Source: Nocardia colli
GTDB lineage: Bacteria; Actinomycetota; Actinomycetes; Mycobacteriales; Mycobacteriaceae
DNA length: 64,000 nt
Reading direction: 5' to 3'
Assembly: GCF_008704205.1 (NCBI RefSeq)
Contig: NZ_VXLC01000023.1
Span: 124,001 to 188,000 of the forward strand
Under the pieces are notes generated by a model. The model was not told the origin of the DNA. It did no database searches and saw only the letters and a program-made list of their open reading frames with translations. A program made the position numbers and the translations under genes. Below are positions 33,712 to 41,698 of this stretch, one piece after another. Positions within the stretch are counted from its first letter, which is position 1, and each line of letters begins with the position of its first letter.

Positions 33712-35349
33712 TCAGTGCACTACCGCCTTCTCCGCACCGACGCCGGTCAGCGAACGGACCTCCATCTCGGCGGCCTTGGCCGGGTTCTCGTCCTTCTTGC
33801 CGAGGAACGTCCCGACCACACCGAGCACGAAAGCCAGTGGGATGGACACGATTCCGGGATTGGACAGCGGGAACCAGTCGAAATCGGAGCCCGGCAGCAT
33901 CGAGGACGCGGTACCGGACACGGCCGGCGAGAACACGATCAGCACGATGGTCGAGATCAGCCCGCCGTACATGCTGAACAGCGCGCCGGTGGTGTTGAAC
34001 CGCTTCCAGAACAGCGAGTACAGGATCGTCGGCAGGTTCGCCGCCGCCGCCACCGCGAACGCCAGCGCGACCAGGAAGGCGATGTTCTGCCCGTTGGCCA
34101 GGATGCCGAGGCCGATCGCGATCAAGCCGATCACCACGGCGGTGATCCGGGACACCCGCACCTGCTTGGCGTCATCGACCTTGCCGCGCTTGATGACTCC
34201 GGCGTAGATGTCGTGCGCGAACGAGGTCGCCGCGGTGATGGTCAGTCCGGCGACCACCGCGAGGATGGTGGCGAACGCGACCGCCGAGATGACCCCGAGC
34301 AGGACCACGCCGCCGAGCTCGAACGCGAGCAGCGGTGCCGCGGAGTTCTGTCCGCCCGCCGCCGCCAGGATCCGGTCCGGTCCGACGATGGCCGCGGCGC
34401 CGTAGCCGAGCACCAGGGTGAACAGGTAGAACGCGCCGATCAGCCCGATCGCCCACACGACTGATCGGCGCGCCTCCTTCGCGGTCGGCACGGTGTAGAA
34501 GCGCATCAGCACGTGCGGGAGACCCGCGGTGCCGAGCACCAGCGCCAGACCGAGAGACAGGAAGTTCAGTTTCGAGGTGGCGGTGGCGCCGTACTGTGCG
34601 CCGGGCGCCAGCACGTCCCGGGCGGCCACGCCCTTGGCCTTGGACCCGCTGACATGCTCCTGGGCCGAGCCGAGGATGTCGGACAGGTTGAAACCGAACT
34701 TCGCGAAAACCATGACCGTCATCAGCGCGGCGCCCGCGATGAGCAGCACCGCCTTGATGATCTGCACCCACGTGGTGCCCTTCATGCCACCGACCAGCAC
34801 GTACACGATCATCAGCACGCCGACCACGGCGATCACGACGGACTGCCCGGTCTTGTCGGAGATGTCGAGCAGCAGCGCGACCAGGCCACCGGCGCCGGCC
34901 ATCTGCGCGAGCAGATAGAACAGCGACACCGCGAGCGTGGTCAACGCGGCTGCGGTGCGCACCGGGCCCTGCTTGAGCCGGAAGCTCAGCACATCGGCCA
35001 TGGTGAATTTGCCGGTGTTGCGGAGCATTTCGGCGACCAGCAGCAGGGCGACGAGCCAGGCGACCAGGAACCCGATGGAGTACAGGAACCCGTCGTAGCC
35101 GTACACCGCGATGGCGCCGGCGATACCGAGAAAGCTTGCGGCAGAAAGATAGTCGCCAGCGATGGCGATGCCGTTCTGCGGTCCGGAGAACCCGCGGCCG
35201 CCGGTGAAGAAGTCGGCGGCGGTGGCATTGTTGCGGCTGGCTCGCACGACCACGACCATGGTGATGATGACGAACACCGCGAAGATGGCGATGTTGGCCG
35301 TCGGGTTGCCGACCGTCGCGGCGGCGGCATAGGTGCTGACGTGGCTCAC
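33712..35349 (-). CDS. Cation/acetate symporter (ActP/MctC type)
   Basis: A 545-residue sodium:solute symporter with about 13 helices. ASRNNATAADFFTGGRGFSG and AGDYLSAASFLGIAG are the signature first and second helices of monocarboxylate carriers such as ActP and MctC. Likely imports acetate, propionate or pyruvate. GTG 35349 overlaps the DUF485 gene stop, so DUF485 and symporter are translated together, as in many bacteria. No repeated operator was found in front of the cluster. Confidence 0.94.
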   Translation of the reverse strand: MSHVSTYAAAATVGNPTANIAIFAVFVIITMVVVVRASRNNATAADFFTGGRGFSGPQNGIAIAGDYLSAASFLGIAGAIAVYGYDGFLYSIGFLVAWLVALLLVAEMLRNTGKFTMADVLSFRLKQGPVRTAAALTTLAVSLFYLLAQMAGAGGLVALLLDISDKTGQSVVIAVVGVLMIVYVLVGGMKGTTWVQIIKAVLLIAGAALMTVMVFAKFGFNLSDILGSAQEHVSGSKAKGVAARDVLAPGAQYGATATSKLNFLSLGLALVLGTAGLPHVLMRFYTVPTAKEARRSVVWAIGLIGAFYLFTLVLGYGAAAIVGPDRILAAAGGQNSAAPLLAFELGGVVLLGVISAVAFATILAVVAGLTITAATSFAHDIYAGVIKRGKVDDAKQVRVSRITAVVIGLIAIGLGILANGQNIAFLVALAFAVAAAANLPTILYSLFWKRFNTTGALFSMYGGLISTIVLIVFSPAVSGTASSMLPGSDFDWFPLSNPGIVSIPLAFVLGVVGTFLGKKDENPAKAAEMEVRSLTGVGAEKAVVH

Positions 35350-35702
35350 GCGTGGCCTCCCTCGAGCTGGTTGCGGATGGCCGCCGCGCGCGGATCCAGT
35401 TCACGGTTGGCGAACCGGACGTAGAGCGCGGTGATGGCGAAGGTGGAAACGAATTGCCCGAGGCCGAGCAGCAATCCGAGGTTGATGTTGCCGAAGACCT
35501 TGTGCGCCATGAAGTCGTGCGCGTAGGCGCCGAGCAGCACATAGCTGAGGTACCAGAGCAGGAACAGGGCGGTCATCGGAAATACGAAGCGGCGCAACCT
35601 AGTTCGTAACTCTTGAAAGTCCGGGCTGGCCTGTACCTCGACGAATTCCGCTGCACTCGGCGTGCGCCGTGGGGCGGTGCCGTCGAGTTCTGTACTAGTC
35701 AT
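35346..35702 (-). CDS. DUF485 small membrane protein
   Basis: A 118-residue protein with two membrane helices (FPMTALFLLWYLSYVLLGAYA and LGLLLGLGQFVSTFAITALY), matching DUF485, which is nearly always next to acetate symporters and is thought to assist them. The first 40 residues are hydrophilic. ATG 35702 is chosen because GGAC lies five bases upstream; an in-frame ATG at 35723 would add seven residues. It overlaps the symporter by GTGA. Confidence 0.88.
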   Translation of the reverse strand: MTSTELDGTAPRRTPSAAEFVEVQASPDFQELRTRLRRFVFPMTALFLLWYLSYVLLGAYAHDFMAHKVFGNINLGLLLGLGQFVSTFAITALYVRFANRELDPRAAAIRNQLEGGHA

Positions 35703-35865
35703 GGGCGTCCTAGCTTGTGACATGGCTTACTTGTTCAGCACCGTATCGAGGCCCGCGTGAGGAAACGATGATGTGGTGTGGGTCACTCCGGGAAGGCGGC
35801 CGATTGTGCGGTGAACGGTCGGTGTGACGCGATGAGCGGTTGAGCGTCGAGCGCGGCCGGACGGC

Positions 35866-37620
35866 TCACTTCGAGCGCAGCGTGCCTTCGCGGTCGGCGC
35901 CCATGCCGAGCCGTTCGGGGGCGTGCATGCGGACGAAGATGCGGCCGACCCGCCGGGTGCCCGGACCCTGGGTCACCTTGCTGACCAGCACCATTGCCGC
36001 GAACGCCAGCGGGACGCTGATTGCCGCCGGATAGCCGATCAGCGCGGCGGGCCAACCGTCGGCTACCTCGCCGGACAGGCCGCCGGTCACCGACACCACG
36101 GTCGCCCCACCGGCCGCCAGTCCGCCCGCGATCAGGCCCGCGCCCGCGCCCGCCGCGGTGAGCCCGCGCCACCAGATGCCGAGGACGAGCAGCGGGCACA
36201 GGGTAGAGGCGGCTACCGAGAACGCGAGACCGACCGTGCGGGACAGGTCGAGCGAGGCCACCGTGAGCGAAAGAGTAAGCGGCACAGCGCCGGCGACCAC
36301 TGCCGCCGCCCGGAAGTCGCGAATTCGCCCGCGCAGCATGTCGGTACTCAGCACGCCCGCGATGCTCACCAGCAGTCCGGATGAGGTGGACAGGAACGCG
36401 GCGATCGCGCCCGCCGCGACGAGGGCGGCCAGCAATTGGCCGGGCAGGCCGAGGACCACCGAGGCGGGCAGTAGTACGACCGCCGCGTCGGAGGTGCCGG
36501 TGATCAACAGTTGCGGCACGTAGAGCCGCGCGAAAACCCCTAGCAGGATGGGGAATAGATAGAACACACCGACGAGTCCGATGACGGCAGCCGCGGTCAC
36601 GCGTGCGGCCCGGCCGTCCGGATTCGTGTAGAAGCGCACCAGGACGTGCGGCAAGCCCATGGTGCCGAGGAACGTCGCGATGATCAGCGAATACACCTGA
36701 TAGGTCGGGTGCGCGCCGCCGAAACCGACGCCCGGCTCCAGCCATTCGGCGCCGTTCGCGGGGGCACCCGCCACCACCGGCACCGTCGCGCCCGCCTCCA
36801 GCACCAGCTCGGTACCCGGCGACAGCGCGTGCGGGCCCGGCGGCAACACCACGCGACCGGTCACCGGACTGCCGTCGAGCGTCCCGGTGATCGAAACCTG
36901 TTGTGCCGCAGCGACCTGCACCACCACCGCGGTGCGCACGTCGACCACGGTGCGCTCGGTGACCACCGGGGGAGCGGGCGCACCGAGCTGCTGATCCTCG
37001 GCCAGAAAGTGCCCGAGCAGCACCAGCGCCGGAATCGTCACCGCCGTCAACTTCAACCAGTACTGAAACGCCTGCACCAGCGTGATCGACCGCATCCCAC
37101 CACCGGCCACGTTCGCGATCACGATCGCGCCCACCGCCGCCGCCCCGACCCAATCGGGCACGCCGAGCAGCGTATGCAACGTCAAACCCGCGCCTTGGAA
37201 CTGCGGAATCAAATACACCGCGCACACCAGCACGACCACGGTGGCCGCCAGCCTGCGCAATCGCACCGAGCCCAAACGGAATTCGGCGAAGTCCGGCACG
37301 GTGTAGGCCCCGGATCGCCGCAGTGGCGCGGCGACGAACAGCAACAGCGACAGGTATCCGGCGGTGAACCCAACCGGGTACCACAACGCATCCGCGCCGT
37401 ACTTCGCGATCAACCCCGCGACGCCGAGAAACGAAGCAGCCGAGAGGTATTCACCAGATATGGCGGCAGCATTCCACCCGGACCTGACACTGCGCGAGGC
37501 AACCAAGAAGTCAGAAGTAGTGCGCGCCAACCGAACCCCGTAAGCGCCGATCGCGACAGTCGCGAGCGCGGCAGACAACAGCGCGAACACAGTCAGCAGC
37601 GGCACCGCCCCCGCAGTCAC
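35866..37620 (-). CDS. Second sodium:solute symporter with inserted loop
   Basis: A 584-residue carrier related to the neighbouring acetate symporter (TTSDFLVASRSVRSGWNAAAISGEYLS; MGLPHVLVRFYTNPDG). It differs by an insertion of about 90 residues (roughly 235-325) rich in Val, Gly and Pro that would sit outside the membrane, absent from the ActP-like protein. This may be a sensing or binding loop. GTG 37620 follows GGGAGG; the frame is open a further 16 codons without support. Encoded after the LytTR pair and a small membrane protein, it may be the transporter those regulators control. Pyruvate or another short acid is a guess. Confidence 0.85.
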   Translation of the reverse strand: MTAGAVPLLTVFALLSAALATVAIGAYGVRLARTTSDFLVASRSVRSGWNAAAISGEYLSAASFLGVAGLIAKYGADALWYPVGFTAGYLSLLLFVAAPLRRSGAYTVPDFAEFRLGSVRLRRLAATVVVLVCAVYLIPQFQGAGLTLHTLLGVPDWVGAAAVGAIVIANVAGGGMRSITLVQAFQYWLKLTAVTIPALVLLGHFLAEDQQLGAPAPPVVTERTVVDVRTAVVVQVAAAQQVSITGTLDGSPVTGRVVLPPGPHALSPGTELVLEAGATVPVVAGAPANGAEWLEPGVGFGGAHPTYQVYSLIIATFLGTMGLPHVLVRFYTNPDGRAARVTAAAVIGLVGVFYLFPILLGVFARLYVPQLLITGTSDAAVVLLPASVVLGLPGQLLAALVAAGAIAAFLSTSSGLLVSIAGVLSTDMLRGRIRDFRAAAVVAGAVPLTLSLTVASLDLSRTVGLAFSVAASTLCPLLVLGIWWRGLTAAGAGAGLIAGGLAAGGATVVSVTGGLSGEVADGWPAALIGYPAAISVPLAFAAMVLVSKVTQGPGTRRVGRIFVRMHAPERLGMGADREGTLRSK

Positions 37621-37697
37621 CGCCCCCTCCCTCGATGCGCCACCAACCCACTGCGCGCAACCGCGCATCCGACACCATCCCGCGCACCGTTCGGCCT

Positions 37698-37733
37698 CCC
37701 GCTGACGAAATCGCCATCTATTTCGTCAGCGGG
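37698..37733 (-). terminator. Long perfect hairpin between membrane protein and symporter
   Basis: CCCGCTGACGAAAT (37698-37711) is the exact complement of 37720-37733, a 14-bp stem with an 8-base loop; three more pairs extend outward with one mismatch. It lies 206 bp past the small membrane protein stop and 78 bp ahead of the symporter start, so it may be a terminator or a leader structure for the symporter. Confidence 0.55.
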
Positions 37734-37938
37734 GGGCAAAGTTATGCGCGTCGAGCAAAGCTCGGTGCGGCAAACGGCCAACTCCCATCGCCGAGGCTTG
37801 TGCGCAGATCCGTTTGTGCCGCGACCGTTTCGGTTTGCCGCGCAAGAGATTGCCGACAGTTTTGTGCGCGGCGGGACGGACGGTGCGCGGCGAATAGTGC
37901 GGATAGCGGTGGGATCCGTTGTGGTGCGGCGGTTCACG
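37734..37938. other. Intergenic region with decayed repeats
   Basis: Part of a 318-bp gap. It holds imperfect repeats of the GTGCGGC/GTGCGCGGC type and an interrupted inverted pair (GCGGCAAACGG near 37770 and CCGTTTGTGCCGC near 37810). No coding sequence is evident. It is lower in GC than its surroundings. Confidence 0.3.
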
Positions 37939-38307
37939 TCAGTCCTCGGCCAGGTCGAGGAAGTCCTGCTCGTTGCGTTCGGCTAGGCGGACGTAGAGGC
38001 GTCCGACGAGGTAAAGGAGTGGGTAGACGGCGACGCCGAGTAGGAGCCACGGTAGGCGCAGGCCGAAGACCACCGTCGAGCCGACGGTGCCGATGCCGAA
38101 AAGTACGGGCAGTGAGCACAATACGACGACGATGATCAACCCGAGGCGCAGCGCGAGACCGAGCTGCGCGCGGATCAAGCCGCCGATCAACGCCTCGCCG
38201 ATCTCGGTCTGCTCGGCCACTTCCATCCGGGTGCGGACGCGGCGCGCACCGCGCCGTTCCGACAGCACGACGCGCTGCCTGGCCGGGCGATGCTGCGGTC
38301 CGGTCAT
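37939..38307 (-). CDS. Small membrane protein of LytTR operon
   Basis: A 122-residue protein with two membrane helices (about 50-70 and 80-105: LRLGLIIVVVLCSLPVLFG and LPWLLLGVAVYPLLYLVG) and a basic N-terminus. The layout recalls DUF485 but the sequence differs, so it may be the equivalent helper of the second symporter. It starts at an ATGA overlap with the LytTR regulator and the frame upstream of that ATG is not used. Confidence 0.75.
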   Translation of the reverse strand: MTGPQHRPARQRVVLSERRGARRVRTRMEVAEQTEIGEALIGGLIRAQLGLALRLGLIIVVVLCSLPVLFGIGTVGSTVVFGLRLPWLLLGVAVYPLLYLVGRLYVRLAERNEQDFLDLAED

Positions 38308-39101
38308 TGGCCGGTCCACTGTTGCCGCGGGCCGTGCACCAGACGCTGTTTCAGCTCGCGGACCTGCCTGCGGCTGACCGGTAGTTCCACCGCTGCCGTA
38401 TTGCCGTCGGCGCGTAGGCACACCACCGTTCCGGTGCCGACCGTGCGCAGACCGGTCACCAGTCGCAGCGCGACCAGGTAGGAACGATGCACGCGCAGAA
38501 ATCCCGCATCCTGCCAACGGGACTCCAACGCGGACAACGGAATCCGCACCAGGTGCGAGCCGGCGCTGGTGTGCAGGCGCGCGTAGTCGCCGTCCGCCTC
38601 CACCCAGCTGACGCTCGACCGGGGCACCAGCGTCGTGACGCCGCCGAGCTCGACGGGAATGACCTCACTCGGATCGGCCTGCGGTTCATCGACAACCGGG
38701 GCCGGGGTGCCGCGGGTCGACGCGATCCGGCGCACCGCCTCGGCCAGCCGCGCCTCGCGCAACGGCTTCAGCAGATAGTCGACCGCGCCCAGATCGTAGG
38801 CGGCCACCGCGCGATCGTCGTGTGCCGTCACGAAGACCACCGCGGGCGGGTTCGCGAACTCCGACAGGATGCCCGCCAGCTCCATTCCGTCCAGCCCCGG
38901 CATGTTGATATCCAGGAAGACCGCGTCGATCGAATGCGCGCGCAACACCCGCAACGCGGTGGTCGCGTCGGCCGCATCGTGGATCTCGCCGACCCCGGGC
39001 TGCGCGCGCAACAGATACACCAGCTCGTCCAGAGCAGGCTTTTCATCGTCGACAGCGAGCACCCGTAAGGTGCCGCCCGCACTATCGGTGGTCCGCGTCA
39101 C
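38304..39101 (-). CDS. LytTR family response regulator
   Basis: A 265-residue regulator with a receiver (Asp64 in VFLDINMPGLDG, preceded by VDDEKPALDEL) and a LytTR DNA-binding domain at about 155-258 (SVSWVEADGDYARLHTSAGS and FLRVHRSYLVAL). LytTR proteins bind short direct repeats; I found no clear pair here. GTG start with GGAG upstream. Together with the LytS-type kinase 72 bp upstream it probably controls one or both symporters, as in other bacteria where LytS/LytTR pairs sense pyruvate or acetate. Confidence 0.93.
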   Translation of the reverse strand: MTRTTDSAGGTLRVLAVDDEKPALDELVYLLRAQPGVGEIHDAADATTALRVLRAHSIDAVFLDINMPGLDGMELAGILSEFANPPAVVFVTAHDDRAVAAYDLGAVDYLLKPLREARLAEAVRRIASTRGTPAPVVDEPQADPSEVIPVELGGVTTLVPRSSVSWVEADGDYARLHTSAGSHLVRIPLSALESRWQDAGFLRVHRSYLVALRLVTGLRTVGTGTVVCLRADGNTAAVELPVSRRQVRELKQRLVHGPRQQWTGQ

Positions 39102-39173
39102 AACCGCTCCATCGTAAGCAATCGGCCCGATCGCCCGGCCCCGATCCCCGTCGACTCGACGTCCACCGCCACC

Positions 39174-40373
39174 TCACGCCTGGATACCGGCGCGGAACTT
39201 CGGGACCCGCAGGGAGACCTTCGTGCCCGCGCCCGGAGCGGTTTCGACGACGAGGCCGTAGTCGTTGCCGAAGGCGGCGCGCAGCCGGTCGTCCACGTTG
39301 GCCAGGCCGACGTGTGCCGATTCGCCGGAACTCGCGGGGCCGCTGCCGGTTTCGATGGCGTCGAGGGCGCCGGAACGGAGCAGTTCGGGGTCCATGCCGA
39401 CACCGTCGTCCTCGACGCTGATCAAGCAGTCGGTGCCCGCGTCGGCGGCCGTGATGCTGACCGTGCCGCCGCGGGCGGCGCGGGCGAGGCCGTGGCGGAC
39501 CGCGTTTTCGACGAGGGGTTGCAGCGCGAGGAAGGGCAGGACCACGCCGAGGACCTCGGGTGCGATTTGCAGGCGCACGTCGAGGGCGTCGCCGAAGCGG
39601 GCGCGTTCGAGGGCGAGGTAGCGCTCGATATTGCGCAATTCATCGGCCAGCACGGTGAATTCGCCGGCGGCACGGAAGGAGTAGCGGGTGAAGTCGGCGA
39701 ATTCGAGGATCAGTTCGCGGGCCCGATCCGGATCGGTGCGCACGAACGAGGCGATGGTGTTGAGCGCGTTGTAAATGAAGTGCGGGCTGATCTGGGCCCG
39801 CAACGCCCGGACCTCGGCGCGGTCCAGCCGCGCTCGCGAGGCATCCAGCTCGGCCAATTCGAGCTGTCCGCAGGCATACCTGGCCACCTCGGCCACCGCC
39901 CCGAGCCACCCCGGCCCCGGCTGGCCCGTGGTGACCACGCCGATCGCCCCGGCCACCCCGGTGCTGTCGATCAGCAGCGGCTGGGCGATGAGCGTGCGGC
40001 CCGCGTGCTCACCGCTGCCCGGCCCGGACACGAGCACCGGCCGCTCCCCGGCGACGGCCCGCTTGGCCGCCTCGGTGAAGTGCTCCGCGAGTTCGGCGTG
40101 CGGTCCGTCCCACGCGAGCAGCGTGCCGTCCGGATCGGCGACACCGAGCGCCTCGGCCCCGGTGAGCACGCGCAGATGCGGAGCCGAGTCCTGCGCCGAC
40201 TGCGCGGTGAGCCCGCGCCGCAACGGAATCGCCGCCAGCGACGCGGTATGCAGCGCCGAATGCACCGCCCGCTCGGCCGGCGTGGTCACCACTCGCCGGG
40301 TCCGCGGCCAGATGACCAGCGCCCCGGCGATCAACGCCGCCGAGACGACCATGGCCACAACGGTCGTCGTCAT
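39174..40373 (-). CDS. LytS-type sensor histidine kinase
   Basis: A 399-residue kinase of the His_kinase family. One N-terminal membrane helix (VVAMVVSAALIAGALVIWP) is followed by a GAF-like domain (about 60-170) and the short phosphoacceptor motif with His198 in QISPHFIYNALN, then an ATPase domain (LQPLVENAVRHG, VEDDGVGMDPE). It lacks the 5TM LytS sensor domain, so it probably senses a cytoplasmic metabolite through the GAF-like part. Partner is the LytTR regulator. Confidence 0.9.
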   Translation of the reverse strand: MTTTVVAMVVSAALIAGALVIWPRTRRVVTTPAERAVHSALHTASLAAIPLRRGLTAQSAQDSAPHLRVLTGAEALGVADPDGTLLAWDGPHAELAEHFTEAAKRAVAGERPVLVSGPGSGEHAGRTLIAQPLLIDSTGVAGAIGVVTTGQPGPGWLGAVAEVARYACGQLELAELDASRARLDRAEVRALRAQISPHFIYNALNTIASFVRTDPDRARELILEFADFTRYSFRAAGEFTVLADELRNIERYLALERARFGDALDVRLQIAPEVLGVVLPFLALQPLVENAVRHGLARAARGGTVSITAADAGTDCLISVEDDGVGMDPELLRSGALDAIETGSGPASSGESAHVGLANVDDRLRAAFGNDYGLVVETAPGAGTKVSLRVPKFRAGIQA

Positions 40374-40475
40374 CGTGGTCCCGGAATCCGATAGGGCGAC
40401 AGCGCATTCATCCGCCGATTATCGCGTCCGCGGCGGAATCGCCGGCGTATTCGCCACGCTGACCTCGAACTCGCC

Positions 40476-40925
40476 TTATCCCTGGTAAGGATCGACCCGG
40501 AACTCGACCGTGCCCGGCTCGGGGATGTGCGCCGCACCGACGGTCATCGTGCCGGTGAATCGGCCGATGCCCGGATGGAACAGCGCGGAATAGCCGCTGT
40601 TGCCCCAATATCCGGGTCCGTGCGCGGTCACCGTGAATGCCCCGGTCTCGCCGGTCTCCACATTGCGCCAGTTCAGCGTGAGCGCCAGGTTGCAGCTACC
40701 GGCGCCGAACATGGTGGTCGCCACGCTGAACGCCGCGTGCTCCGGATAGGCGTTGCTGGTCACCGCGGAGCTGACCTGCGCGACGCAGAGCCCATCGGTG
40801 AGCGAATAGAAACTGTCGAACTGGTCGACGATCTGGGCTGCGGCGGGCGCGGACGTGGCCACCATGGCGGCCACCGCGACGGCGGGTACGGCGGGAATCG
40901 CGAACAGTGCTCTGAGCGAATTCAT
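40476..40925 (-). CDS. Secreted protein of unknown function
   Basis: A 149-residue exported protein with a clear signal (VPAVAVAAMVATSAPAAA, cleavage after Ala31 or so). The mature domain is rich in beta strands and has two cysteines (LCVAQV and SCNLALTL) likely to be disulfide-bonded. The pattern recalls small MPT63-like immunoglobulin-fold secreted proteins, but identity is uncertain. ATG 40925 has GAGGT upstream. Not obviously part of the LytTR operon. Confidence 0.7.
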   Translation of the reverse strand: MNSLRALFAIPAVPAVAVAAMVATSAPAAAQIVDQFDSFYSLTDGLCVAQVSSAVTSNAYPEHAAFSVATTMFGAGSCNLALTLNWRNVETGETGAFTVTAHGPGYWGNSGYSALFHPGIGRFTGTMTVGAAHIPEPGTVEFRVDPYQG

Positions 40926-41050
40926 CAAACACCTCGGCAGGTTCGGTCACACTCGGGTCTGTCGTATGGCCTGACTATGCTCCTTCCGCGCGGCGATATC
41001 CCCGATTTGCTGCCCTCGATTCCGGGGGCATTGCCATTTACAGTCGACCC

Positions 41051-41446
41051 ATGAGCGCCGGTTACTCCGGAACGCCGTTGGCGAAGAAGCTGGGCATCAA
41101 GCCCGGCCATCGGCTCGCGTTGCGGCACCGCCCGCCGGGCTGGCGGATTCCCGATCTCCCCGTCGAGGTCGAACTCGCCACCGAGACCCCCGATGTCCTG
41201 ATCGTCTTCTATCGCACGCATGCCGAATTGGCCGCCGAGGCGCCCGCGCTGGCGGCCGGATTGCCGCGCGGCAGCATGCTGTGGATCGCCTGGCCGCGCA
41301 AGGCCGGCGGCCACGTCAGCGACATCGCGGAGAACGATCTGCGGGAGCTGCTGCTGCCGATCGGCGTCGTGGACGTGAAGGTCGCCGCCTTCGACAATGA
41401 TTGGTCCGGTTTGAAATTCGTCTGGCGGAAGAAAACTCGACCGTGA
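41051..41446 (+). CDS. DUF3052 family protein
   Basis: A 131-residue cytoplasmic protein that opens MSAGYSGTPLAKKLGIKPGHRLAL, the DUF3052 signature, and continues with IVFYRTHAEL and the LPRGSMLWIAWPRKAG segment. The family is widespread in actinobacteria and of unknown function. Here it is divergent from the secreted protein and lies 250 bp before dnaE1. No ligand residues can be read. Confidence 0.82.
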   Translation: MSAGYSGTPLAKKLGIKPGHRLALRHRPPGWRIPDLPVEVELATETPDVLIVFYRTHAELAAEAPALAAGLPRGSMLWIAWPRKAGGHVSDIAENDLRELLLPIGVVDVKVAAFDNDWSGLKFVWRKKTRP

Positions 41447-41649
41447 GTGTCGCGGCCGACTGCCGCGGATGGCTCGAGCACGCCAGAGTAGGGTCAACCG
41501 GTCCGCGCCAGACGTCACTCGCGGAAATCAGACATCTCTAGGGCGACTCGCCAGACGCGCCGGTGATCTTCGACACCGACACGCCGGGCCCTCCTGGGAC
41601 GTCTCGTTGCGCGCCGCGCGCCTCGGAAAAAATGTCATACCGACGTGCC

Positions 41650-41655
41650 TAGAAT
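41650..41655 (+). promoter_or_regulatory. Likely dnaE1 -10 element
   Basis: TAGAAT sits 43 bp upstream of the dnaE1 start, inside a small inverted repeat (GCCTAG 41647-41652, CTAGGC 41658-41663). A possible -35 around 41627-41632 is weak. The dyad could let a regulator cover the promoter. Confidence 0.4.
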
Positions 41656-41698
41656 CGCTAGGCCAACCCCCGTCGAGACCTTGGGAGGAAGGACCGTC

